Assembly (NCBI GenBank): GCA_024402735.1
Contig: JAKSTE010000008.1
Span: 1-16,760 of the forward strand
Origin: Alphaproteobacteria bacterium
GTDB lineage: Bacteria > Pseudomonadota > Alphaproteobacteria > Rs-D84
Length of the DNA: 16,760 bases
Direction of reading: 5' to 3'
How positions within the stretch are numbered: the first letter of the stretch is position 1; every line of letters begins with the position of its first letter. Shown piece by piece: positions 7,314 to 14,521 of the stretch. The notes below the pieces were generated by a model. That model had not been told where the DNA came from, searched no databases, and was given only the letters and a program-made list of their open reading frames with translations. The position numbers and the translations under genes are program-made.

Positions 7314-7993
7314 ATTTATTAAACAAATTTTTATATTTACTACCTTTGTGCACATTAATTGGTTGTATGACTTATCACAGTCCAAACAGAAACACATGGC
7401 CACAATATTTATCTGGAGTTAGTTTTACAGACATGACCGATACAGCCAAACAAGCAAAAATTCCGGTATACATGGGAAAAGGCGGAAAGATAATAACATC
7501 TGATGGAGTCTTATCTCCAAACATGCAATACGGAGATAAAAACAATAATGATAATTATGCATTAATTAATTATATGGCTAATTTGGAATACAAATTATAT
7601 GACAGCATTAGGAAACCTGGTTTTTCCGTACAAAGAGCCGGCACAGATGTCATAATTGTTTTAGTAAGAGATGCTATAATGGAAACGAATATAGCAGACA
7701 TATCTCCAGAAGGAAACGACACACTAAATATTATTTCAAATATTTTAAAAGAATATGATGCGACATTTATTGAAATAGCAGGATATACAGATTCAATGAA
7801 AGATTCTCACGCAACATATGCTTTATCTTTGGATATGGCTCAAAGGATTGGTGTATATTTTTCTCAAAAAAACATATCAACATCTAGAATGTTTATTGTA
7901 GGTAGAGGAGCTTCTAGACCTATTGCTTCCCAAGATGACATAGGTAGATTAACTAATAGACGTATTGAGATTAGAATCTCTCCGGCTAGATAA
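7310..7993 (+). CDS. Outer-membrane lipoprotein with OmpA-like peptidoglycan-binding domain
   Basis: The 227-residue product begins with a lipoprotein signal peptide ending in lipobox LIGC (Cys19). Met at +2 gives no inner-membrane retention signal, so the outer membrane is likely. Residues 20-110 match no family I know. Residues about 113-225 form an OmpA/MotB/Pal C-terminal domain: VIIVLVRDAI, a helix, IEIAGYTDS, LSLDMAQRIGVYF, ISTSRMFIVGRGASRPIAS and the closing TNRRIEIRI. Such domains bind the peptide stem of peptidoglycan. The gene overlaps the pilin stop by ATGA, so the two are probably translated together. It could anchor a pilus secretin or channel to the cell wall. It does not look like the Tol-Pal lipoprotein, as no tol genes are nearby. 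Confidence 0.85.
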   Translation: MNLLNKFLYLLPLCTLIGCMTYHSPNRNTWPQYLSGVSFTDMTDTAKQAKIPVYMGKGGKIITSDGVLSPNMQYGDKNNNDNYALINYMANLEYKLYDSIRKPGFSVQRAGTDVIIVLVRDAIMETNIADISPEGNDTLNIISNILKEYDATFIEIAGYTDSMKDSHATYALSLDMAQRIGVYFSQKNISTSRMFIVGRGASRPIASQDDIGRLTNRRIEIRISPAR

Positions 7994-8000
7994 AAATATT

Positions 8001-8029
8001 TTGCGTTTTTTGGGAAATATTGCTATATT
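8001..8029 (+). promoter_or_regulatory. Promoter of the Skp/OmpH gene
   Basis: TTGCGT (8001-8006), a 17-nt spacer and TATATT (8024-8029), again preceded by TTGC. The leader is about 27 nt and contains a strong AGGAAGGA Shine-Dalgarno at 8051-8058. Confidence 0.55.
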
Positions 8030-8062
8030 CTCTTCAAACAAAAAATATAAAGGAAGGATAAA

Positions 8063-8731
8063 ATGCAAAAAATTAATGAGATTATTGAAAATCCTGTTGT
8101 TAAAAAATATTCAAAAATGAGCATAATGGCTGTATCTGTAATAACAATCGCTTTATGTGGTATAGTTTCTCTTTCTAGTATGCATAAAGCATCAGCATCA
8201 ACATCTGAAGCTGTCGCTCATGTAGATAGTTCTGCTGCCGTAGCATCTGATTTACGTATAGCTATTGTTCGTATGGATAAAATCCAAGTAGAAGCAGTCG
8301 CTTTAAAAGATTTACGTAAACAACGTGAAAATTTTGAATCAAAGTTACGTTCATCTTTAGAAAAAGAACAGAAAGAATTAGAAAAAGAAAAAAAAGAAAT
8401 TGAAAAATCACAAGATATATTATCAAACGAAGCTTTACAACGCCGTGTAGTTGATTATCAAAACAGAGTAAACAAATTACAACGTGATTTAGCAGAACGC
8501 GCACAAAGCATAGAAGCTTCTTATCAAGATGCGTTAAACACTATACAGAAGAAACATCTGGATCCTGTTATAGAAGCTATCATTGAGAAAAAAGATTTAT
8601 CTATTGTAATTGACGGCCGTATGGCTCGTATTGGTAAAAAAGTTTCTAATTTAGATATTACAGATGACGTAATAGATGCTTTAGACGCAAAAGTATCAAC
8701 AATTAAAATGGATACACCTAAAGGTTTATAA
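8063..8731 (+). CDS. Periplasmic chaperone, Skp/OmpH family
   Basis: Skp-type chaperones hold unfolded outer-membrane proteins on the way to the BAM complex. The 222-residue product has a long N-terminal basic part, a hydrophobic segment at 19-37 and a probable signal cleavage after ASA (residue 45). Residues 64-75 (LRIAIVRMDKIQ) match the first beta strand of the OmpH domain. A highly charged coiled coil (about 80-165, rich in KEL and EKE) forms the tentacles. IEKKDLSIVIDGRMARI and DITDDVIDALD complete the fold and resemble alphaproteobacterial members. It is normally found after bamA; here it stands alone with its own promoter and terminator. Confidence 0.9.
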   Translation: MQKINEIIENPVVKKYSKMSIMAVSVITIALCGIVSLSSMHKASASTSEAVAHVDSSAAVASDLRIAIVRMDKIQVEAVALKDLRKQRENFESKLRSSLEKEQKELEKEKKEIEKSQDILSNEALQRRVVDYQNRVNKLQRDLAERAQSIEASYQDALNTIQKKHLDPVIEAIIEKKDLSIVIDGRMARIGKKVSNLDITDDVIDALDAKVSTIKMDTPKGL

Positions 8732-8749
8732 AGTATAAATTCTTTAGTA

Positions 8750-8776
8750 AAAAAAACGCCTTTATGGCGTTTTTTT
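8750..8776. terminator. Bidirectional rho-independent terminator
   Basis: The stem AAAAAAACGCC (8750-8760) pairs with GGCGTTTTTTT (8766-8776) around a TTTAT loop. A and T tracts on both sides make it work in both directions. It lies between the convergent Skp-like and J-domain genes, and the J-domain stop codon (8775-8777) falls inside the T tract. Confidence 0.88.
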
Positions 8777-9278
8777 AATTTTCTTTAAAATACTTTTTTA
8801 ACACTTCATATGCATTTGTTACACGAGTAAACTCAGCAGTAGAATCTGTTTTATTATGCGTTATATCTGGATGATATTTTTTAGCTAATGCACGATATTT
8901 AGCCCCTACTTCACGCCAAGATGCCGTTATATTTAACCCCAGCACAGAAAACGCAGAAGAAATTTTAGTTGGTAATACTTTTTTAGAAGCCACTCTATCG
9001 TATGTGCTTCGACCGGTTATAAAATCATTTAGAAAATTAATATAATCGGCTTCATCTTTTGCAGCTTGTTCTTTATTTTTTGATGAAGTACCAAAAGTTT
9101 CTTTTTCCCAATCAGCTTCTATTTCATCAGGGGTCATATCGGCATAGTAATTCCAATTTTTGTTATATTCTGCAGCGTGTTCTTTACAGAACCACCAATA
9201 ATCTTTTAAATCTCGTGTTTTAGGTGCACGACAAGTTCCGGCTTTTGTACATCCAGGATGATCACATTTACTTATCAC
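8775..9278 (-). CDS. J-domain protein with N-terminal Cys/His cluster
   Basis: This 167-residue protein is a DnaJ-type co-chaperone of the short alphaproteobacterial kind, in which the J domain sits at the C-terminus. The N-terminal part carries C5, C10, C16, C31 and H34 (CDHPGC, GTCRAPK, WFCKEH), a likely metal-binding module, followed by YNKNWNYYADMTPDEI. The J domain spans about residues 107-165 with HPD at 136-138, the motif that stimulates Hsp70 ATPase. The start is GTG at 9278, supported by AGGA about 9 nt upstream, and overlaps the end of xerD by 11 nt. It is the last gene of the lptG-xerD operon and ends in the shared terminator. The client is unknown. Confidence 0.88.
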   Translation of the reverse strand: MISKCDHPGCTKAGTCRAPKTRDLKDYWWFCKEHAAEYNKNWNYYADMTPDEIEADWEKETFGTSSKNKEQAAKDEADYINFLNDFITGRSTYDRVASKKVLPTKISSAFSVLGLNITASWREVGAKYRALAKKYHPDITHNKTDSTAEFTRVTNAYEVLKKYFKEN

Positions 9279-10140
9279 TTTTTAGTCCTATATTTTTATT
9301 TGATAAAGGATGTGCAGATTCAACAATATTACGTAAATTTTCAGGCAACACATGAGTATAAATTTGTGTAGTGGAAATATCCTCGTGTCCAAGCATAGTT
9401 TGTATAACACGTAAATTTGCACCACCAGCTAATAAATGAGAAGCAAAAGAGTGTCGTAATACATGCGGGCTTACTTTATCAGGAGATATACCGGATAATA
9501 CAGCACATTTTTTTAATATTTCAAAAAAACCATCTCTTGTTACATGTCCTGTTTTGCCACCAGAAGGAAAAACATACTTAGAATTTACATCTCCACGGCA
9601 CTCTAGCCATTTGCGTAAAGCATTTTGTGCAGACTCGTGCATAGGAACCATACGTTCTTTTGCACCTTTACCATGAATCAATAATTTATTTCCTAAATTT
9701 GCAGTTAATGGTAATTCACACAATTCAGAAACACGTAATCCAGAAGCATACAACAACTCTATCATACATCTTAATCTAATAGAATTTTTAACATCTCCAG
9801 CAGAAGATATTAATAATTCTATTTCTTCAACAGATAAATATTTAGGAAGAGGACGTCCTCTTTTTGGAAGTTCTAAATTCTTAACAGGATTTACAGTAAT
9901 TACTTTTTCTAACATTAAAAACTTATAAAAACTTCTTAATGCACTAGCTTTTCTAGCTATACTTGAAGGTTTGTCCGGTAAATGAGACAAATAATCTTGA
10001 ACCTGTTTATTAGTCACAGACAACAAATCACCCAAGGTATTTTGTGCTGCATATAAATCTGAAGAATAAGATTCTAACGTCTTTTGGCTTCTGCCTTTTT
10101 CAGCTATTAAAGCTTCCAAAAAAACATCTATATAGTTCAT
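9268..10140 (-). CDS. xerD: Site-specific tyrosine recombinase XerD
   Basis: XerD, with XerC, resolves chromosome dimers at dif under FtsK control. The 290-residue length is close to the family norm (298 in E. coli). The N-terminal SAM-like core-binding domain covers about residues 1-85. The catalytic domain carries R136 (ASGLRVSEL), K158 (HGKGAKER), H226 and R229 (SPHVLRH), H252 (LGHEDIS) and the nucleophile Y261 (IYTHV). LPKYLSVEE and the HVLPENLRNIVESAHPLS tail favour XerD over XerC. Its ATG overlaps the TGA of the 46-residue gene upstream (ATGA), and its own end overlaps the J-domain gene, so it is translated as part of the lptG operon. All catalytic residues are present. Confidence 0.93.
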   Translation of the reverse strand: MNYIDVFLEALIAEKGRSQKTLESYSSDLYAAQNTLGDLLSVTNKQVQDYLSHLPDKPSSIARKASALRSFYKFLMLEKVITVNPVKNLELPKRGRPLPKYLSVEEIELLISSAGDVKNSIRLRCMIELLYASGLRVSELCELPLTANLGNKLLIHGKGAKERMVPMHESAQNALRKWLECRGDVNSKYVFPSGGKTGHVTRDGFFEILKKCAVLSGISPDKVSPHVLRHSFASHLLAGGANLRVIQTMLGHEDISTTQIYTHVLPENLRNIVESAHPLSNKNIGLKSDK

Positions 10141-10277
10141 GGGAATAAAACAACCTCTGTTAAATGCTGATCAGCAGAAAAAGAAATAATCATCAACAAC
10201 AGTAATACCAATAACACTACTATGAATACATATTTATATTTATTCTTTTGTTTATGTTTGCGGTACAAAGAAGACAT
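10137..10277 (-). CDS. Small single-span membrane protein, 46 residues, unknown function
   Basis: An ATG at 10277 opens a 46-codon frame ending in TGA at 10139-10137, which overlaps the xerD ATG as ATGA. AAGGA lies about 10 nt upstream of the start, and the frame begins 12 nt after the lptG stop. The product has a strongly basic cytoplasmic N-terminus (YRKHKQKNKYKY), one hydrophobic span at about residues 17-33 (FIVVLLVLLLLMIISF), and a short outside tail (SADQHLTEVVLFP). The fit between two operon genes, the overlap, the ribosome site and the charge topology all argue for a real gene. I recognise no family. It may assist the lipopolysaccharide exporter or be an unrelated membrane peptide. 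Confidence 0.7.
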   Translation of the reverse strand: MSSLYRKHKQKNKYKYVFIVVLLVLLLLMIISFSADQHLTEVVLFP

Positions 10278-10289
10278 GTTGCTTAATCC

Positions 10290-11351
10290 TTATATTGTAT
10301 CAAAGCTTGTTATAAAGGTACCAGCACCTGCAATTATTATCAACTGGGGTGCCACAATAGATAACAAAGGTGGTAAAGCTCCAGTTGCTCCCAAAGCATT
10401 AAAAAAATTAACAATAAAATATATGACAAAACAAGTTAAAATACCTATACTAAACTTCACACCAAAACTATAATTTCTACGCTGACGCGTTTGAGAAAAA
10501 GCTATCCCCAATACAGCCATTGCTATCATAGTTAAAGGCAAGAACAACAATGTCCAAAATTGAATTAAGTGTCCTCTAATCGGGGCCCCTATTTTATTCA
10601 TTTTTATTATAAAAGAAGGAAGTTCCCAAAATGAAATTTGTTTAGGTTGTAAATAACGATCTAATACAGTCTGTGGATTTAAAGAAGTAGCAATATGTTT
10701 GTTTTTCTCTTTTTTAGATAAACCTTCAGAATCTGTAACTGTGGCATTTTTAACTTCTATATCATTTTTAGATAAAACTGCTTCCTTTGACGAAACTCTT
10801 TCTACCAATTTAAAATTTGTATCTTGTATATATAAATTAACCTTATTAAATACAATATTACCATTTTTCATAGTCATATTTTGAGCATGTGTAGTTAAAA
10901 AACCAGCATCAGAAGATTCTCTAAGCCATATGGAATTATCTATCATCTTTAAATGATAATCAGAAATATTTTTTTTACTCAAATTTACAGAATAAGGATT
11001 AATAATTGTTGCAGCTATTATTCCAATGACAAAAGCACCAATTAAAAAAGGTGTTGCAGATTGATATGGAGACCTACCTGCAGAAGAAATGATTATCGCT
11101 TCCGAAGATCTGGTTAAATTATAATAAGCAACCAACGTTCCCATAAATACAGCCAAAGGTAAAAACATCGGTATATACTCTAACAACCTAACCCAAGAAT
11201 CCATTAAAGCCGCTATAGCCGTTGGATTTGATGGTAATCTTTCAACAAAAGTTATTGCAAAAATAACCCCACACACCGTCAACATTACTAGAAAAAATCC
11301 AGCAAAAAAACGTCTCATTAAAAATTTATTTATTATTTTCAATAAAAACAC
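10290..11351 (-). CDS. lptG: LPS export ABC transporter permease LptG
   Basis: LptG is one of two inner-membrane permeases that pull lipopolysaccharide out of the membrane for LptB2FG-LptC. The 353-residue product has the expected layout: membrane segments near 16-36, 58-78 and 98-118, a periplasmic beta-jellyroll at about 120-235, then three more segments near 265-288, 296-318 and 328-348. TRSSEAIIISSAGRS is the conserved cytoplasmic loop. QPKQISFWELPSFI and NALGATGALPPLLS favour LptG over LptF. Start is GTG at 11351 or TTG at 11342 (MKIINKFLMRRF), which looks more family-like; neither has a perfect ribosome site. lptF is not adjacent, although the pair is usually in tandem. Confidence 0.88.
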   Translation of the reverse strand: MFLLKIINKFLMRRFFAGFFLVMLTVCGVIFAITFVERLPSNPTAIAALMDSWVRLLEYIPMFLPLAVFMGTLVAYYNLTRSSEAIIISSAGRSPYQSATPFLIGAFVIGIIAATIINPYSVNLSKKNISDYHLKMIDNSIWLRESSDAGFLTTHAQNMTMKNGNIVFNKVNLYIQDTNFKLVERVSSKEAVLSKNDIEVKNATVTDSEGLSKKEKNKHIATSLNPQTVLDRYLQPKQISFWELPSFIIKMNKIGAPIRGHLIQFWTLLFLPLTMIAMAVLGIAFSQTRQRRNYSFGVKFSIGILTCFVIYFIVNFFNALGATGALPPLLSIVAPQLIIIAGAGTFITSFDTI

Positions 11352-11366
11352 CTACAATTTCCGTTA

Positions 11367-11395
11367 ATTATAATAGTTTGAAATGATAATTGCAA
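11367..11395 (-). promoter_or_regulatory. Promoter of the lptG operon
   Basis: Minus-strand TTGCAA (11395-11390), a 17-nt spacer and a perfect TATAAT (11372-11367). The -35 is self-complementary and also lies 15 nt before the greA -10 on the other strand. Confidence 0.65.
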
Positions 11396-11416
11396 AATTA
11401 AAATGAATGGTATAAT
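11390..11416 (+). promoter_or_regulatory. Promoter of greA-mutL
   Basis: A perfect TATAAT sits at 11411-11416, with TTGCAA at 11390-11395 (15-nt spacing) or the overlapping ATTGCA and AATTGC at 16 or 17 nt. The predicted leader before the greA ATG is about 22 nt and includes AAAGG at 11431-11435. Confidence 0.55.
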
Positions 11417-11444
11417 GTATTACGTAATGTAAAGGTTGATAAAG

Positions 11445-11915
11445 ATGGAAAAAAAACCAGTTTCACGACAAGGTTTTGACGCTTTGTTGAAAGAATTAAA
11501 AGATTTAAAAGAAAACCAAAGACCAGAAATATTAAAAGTTGTCCAGTGGGCAAGATCTTTAGGCGACTTATCAGAAAATGCAGATTATAGCGCTGCAAAA
11601 GAAAAACAGCGCCAGATAGATAAACGTATTCAATTTATAGAATCTGTTATAGAAAACGCAGATGTTATTGATGTTGATAGTTTAACAGGCAACCGTGTTA
11701 TGTTTGGTGCTAAAGTTATAGCAGAAGATGAAGATGGCAACAAAATGCAATGTCGTATTTTATCGGACATAGAATCAGACGGGAAAATGGTTATATCTTG
11801 TACTTCTCCTGTTGGAAAAGCATTGATAGGTAGATGTGTTGGTGACACTTGTACAGTTAAATTGCCAAGTGGTGAAAAAGAATTTGAAATATTGGATGTA
11901 AAATTTAAAGAATAA
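11445..11915 (+). CDS. greA: Transcription elongation factor GreA
   Basis: GreA enters the RNA polymerase secondary channel and stimulates cleavage of backtracked RNA. The 156-residue length is standard. The N-terminal coiled coil carries the tip motif LGDLSENADYSAAKE with the catalytic acids D41 and E44, the same numbering as in E. coli. The C-terminal FKBP-like domain is recognisable in VMFGAKVIAEDEDG, CTSPVGKALIGRCVGD and LPSGEKEFEILDVKF. I chose the ATG at 11445 because AAAGG lies 9 nt upstream and GreA proteins start M-x-K-x-P; the TTG at 11436 would bury that site. mutL begins one base after the stop, so the two are co-transcribed. Confidence 0.95.
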   Translation: MEKKPVSRQGFDALLKELKDLKENQRPEILKVVQWARSLGDLSENADYSAAKEKQRQIDKRIQFIESVIENADVIDVDSLTGNRVMFGAKVIAEDEDGNKMQCRILSDIESDGKMVISCTSPVGKALIGRCVGDTCTVKLPSGEKEFEILDVKFKE

Positions 11916-11916
11916 A

Positions 11917-13650
11917 ATGTCAGTCAGAGTTTTACCTGATTTTTTAGTTAATCAAATAGCTGCTGGTGAAGTAGTAGAACGTCCAGCAAGTGTTGTTAAA
12001 GAATTGGTAGAAAATGCTCTAGATGCTGGTGCAGATCAAATTTTAATAGATGTCGTTGATGGTGGCAGAACACTTATATCTGTTATAGATAATGGATCTG
12101 GCATGTCAAAAGAAGATTTATTGAATTCTATTTTAAGACACGCAACATCAAAATTACCAGAAAACGATCTATCTAATATTTCTTTTATGGGATTTCGTGG
12201 GGAAGCATTACCATCCATAGCTTCTGTATCTCATATGTTTATAGACACACATAATGGGAAGACAAGAAACGGTTGGCAGCTTAATGCCGACACAGGAGAA
12301 ATCAAACCTTCTGATTGGGAAAGTGGTACACGTATACAAGTAAAAAATTTATTTTCAAAAACACCTGCCCGATTAAAATTTTTACATTCTGACCACGCAG
12401 AATTGCTAGCCGTTTTAGAAACGGTAAAAAGATTAGCTGTAGCCCGTCCGGACGTAGGATTTGTATTAAATAACAAATGGTTTTTTCAAAAAGATTCTGA
12501 GTTAAAAGAAAGAGCTATTTGTATTATGGGCGAAGATGCCAGAGATAATTTGATAACGATAAACAAAAGATCTTCATCATCTGACATGCATTTATACGGT
12601 TTTATATCAAAACCAACTTTAAGAAGAGCTTCTTCTATAGATCAATATTTGTTTGTTAATGGACGTCCTGTAAAAGATAAAATTCTTGTATCTGCTTTAA
12701 GAGCCGCATATATGGACGTAATGCATGCACGTGAATTTCCGTTATGTGCCTTATATCTAGATCTACCTACTTCAAATGTAGACGTTAATGTATCACCAGC
12801 AAAAACAGAGGTACATTTTCTAGAACCTAATCATGTTAGATCTTTTATTATTAAAAGCTTAAGAGAAGCTTTATCAGAAACACTTGTAGAAGATACAGCA
12901 AATCAAATGCTAAAACACATTAACAACTTTGGATCATCAAAAAGACCTTCTGTAAATGATTTTGTGATAAATTTTAATTCACCAGAAGAATCAGAAGAAG
13001 AAACAGATAATTCTACAGAATTTGATTTTAGTGATTTTGAAACAACTGTGTTAAAAGCGTTAAATCCGGACGAATTTGTTGCCGATTTGCCATTAGGAAG
13101 AGTTATAGGACAATTAAATAATAAATATATATTGGCAGAAAATAAAGATGGCTTTGTTATAGTAGATCAACATGCCGCACATGAAAGAATTACTTATGAA
13201 AAATTACGTACAAAAACGATAAAAAAACAACCATTATTATCACCAATAATTATAACATTACGCAAAGAAGATGTTATTGCTGTTTTATCTATAGCAGATG
13301 AAATAAACGAATCTGGATTACAATTAGAACAATTTGGAGATAATGCTATAGCTATATTTGAGAAACCTGCTGATTGGGATTTAGACTGGGAAAAATGCTT
13401 ACACGAAATAGCAGAAGAAGTTCGTTCAAATGGACATTCTGTAAAAATAAAAGAAAAACTACATTTAAAACTAGCTAATTATGCATGTCATCATTCTGTA
13501 AGAGCAGGACAAAAGTTAAATTATGAACAAATGGATGCTTTGCTAAGAGATATAGAACGTACAGAACACGGATCAGAATGCAACCACGGTCGCCCTGTAT
13601 ATAAAATTATACCTATATCTGATTTAGATGTAATGTTTGAAAGAAAATAA
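11917..13650 (+). CDS. mutL: DNA mismatch repair protein MutL with endonuclease motif
   Basis: MutL links MutS mismatch recognition to strand incision. The 577-residue product has the GHKL ATPase: LVNQIAAGEVVERPASV, ELVENALDAGA with E29 and N33, DNGSGM (58-63), GFRGEAL (92-98) and a GTRIQVKNLFSKTPAR stretch. A short acidic linker follows (about 345-380). The C-terminal domain carries the full metal-dependent nicking motif DQHAAHERITYE (417-428), ACHHSVRAG (523-531) and CNHGRP (555-560). This is the self-nicking type of MutL found where MutH is absent. Asn replaces the commoner Pro in CPxGRP/CPHGRP. The gene follows greA by one base and converges on gpsA with one base between the stops. Confidence 0.96.
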   Translation: MSVRVLPDFLVNQIAAGEVVERPASVVKELVENALDAGADQILIDVVDGGRTLISVIDNGSGMSKEDLLNSILRHATSKLPENDLSNISFMGFRGEALPSIASVSHMFIDTHNGKTRNGWQLNADTGEIKPSDWESGTRIQVKNLFSKTPARLKFLHSDHAELLAVLETVKRLAVARPDVGFVLNNKWFFQKDSELKERAICIMGEDARDNLITINKRSSSSDMHLYGFISKPTLRRASSIDQYLFVNGRPVKDKILVSALRAAYMDVMHAREFPLCALYLDLPTSNVDVNVSPAKTEVHFLEPNHVRSFIIKSLREALSETLVEDTANQMLKHINNFGSSKRPSVNDFVINFNSPEESEEETDNSTEFDFSDFETTVLKALNPDEFVADLPLGRVIGQLNNKYILAENKDGFVIVDQHAAHERITYEKLRTKTIKKQPLLSPIIITLRKEDVIAVLSIADEINESGLQLEQFGDNAIAIFEKPADWDLDWEKCLHEIAEEVRSNGHSVKIKEKLHLKLANYACHHSVRAGQKLNYEQMDALLRDIERTEHGSECNHGRPVYKIIPISDLDVMFERK

Positions 13651-13651
13651 A

Positions 13652-14521
13652 TTAATCATTTATATGTAATTTACTTTTCATATCACACAAAACAGGTGTA
13701 TCTACACCCAAATTATGAGCTCTATTTATTAATCCACACAAGGCATAAATACCTTCAACGGTTCCTGTATACTCTTCACCTTTCGCAATAGCCATCCCAG
13801 CAGAGAAATTTCTACTAGTCGCGGATGTAGCAGACAAAAATAAATCACCAACTCCACACAATCCTGCAAAAGTACTACATTTAGCTCCCATTTTTTCTGC
13901 TATAGAAACAATTTCATTCCAAGCTCTAGTAAAAACCAACGCCCTTTCATTTTCACCTAATGCTTTTATAGTCAAATAACCAGATATTAAAGACTCTGCA
14001 TTTTTACCAACCCCACATAACTGTGCACCTATAACATCATCTGAATCCTCTAGATACAATTTAGACAAAGCTATATGTCCTAAATTTTTAATTATTTGGT
14101 TACCTGCTAATGTAGACCCCGTAGGAACACCTACAGCAACTTCACGGGCAAATTGTGGACCTGATAACACACCAAAATTTTTACATTCAGGTAATTCTGT
14201 TTGTAATATTTCTGACATAAACATTCCGGATTGGGCTTCCATACCTTTCGTACAAATTAAAACAGGTTGATTTTTATAGTATTCCTTTAATTTTTTTACC
14301 GTTTCTCTAAAAAAAGCCGCTGGAGTCACTATTAACAATAATTCAGAATCCATTAAATCATTCATATTATCTGTTCTAGAAACAGAATTTGGTTTTTGTA
14401 AATCAACCAAACCATCAAAAACACCATTAAAACCCCAATGAATTACATCATTACCAGAATTAGCGCAAGTATAAGCTAATGCTGTTCCCCAAGCACCAGC
14501 ACCTAAAACCCCTACTCTCAT
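13652..14521 (-). CDS. gpsA: Glycerol-3-phosphate dehydrogenase [NAD(P)+], short form
   Basis: GpsA reduces dihydroxyacetone phosphate to sn-glycerol-3-phosphate for phospholipid synthesis. The 289-residue product shows the Rossmann motif GAGAWG (7-12), TKGME (91-95), SGPQFAREVA (120-129), the catalytic lysine K173 in GVGKN, TFAGLCGVGDLFLS (217-230) and SRN (236-238). It is about 40 residues shorter than typical GpsA. The N-terminal domain lacks part of the loop between beta strands 2 and 3, and the C-terminus ends soon after LGVDTPV, missing the final helix. The core signature GVGKN replaces the usual GALKN. These look like reductive shortening rather than a frameshift. Its ATG overlaps the upstream TPR gene as ATGA. 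Confidence 0.92.
   Translation of the reverse strand: MRVGVLGAGAWGTALAYTCANSGNDVIHWGFNGVFDGLVDLQKPNSVSRTDNMNDLMDSELLLIVTPAAFFRETVKKLKEYYKNQPVLICTKGMEAQSGMFMSEILQTELPECKNFGVLSGPQFAREVAVGVPTGSTLAGNQIIKNLGHIALSKLYLEDSDDVIGAQLCGVGKNAESLISGYLTIKALGENERALVFTRAWNEIVSIAEKMGAKCSTFAGLCGVGDLFLSATSATSRNFSAGMAIAKGEEYTGTVEGIYALCGLINRAHNLGVDTPVLCDMKSKLHIND

Noticed and set aside
9268..10140. XerD-like gene as a shufflon or mobile-element recombinase
   Set aside because: Length, motifs and operon context match housekeeping XerD. No attachment-site repeats or element genes flank it.
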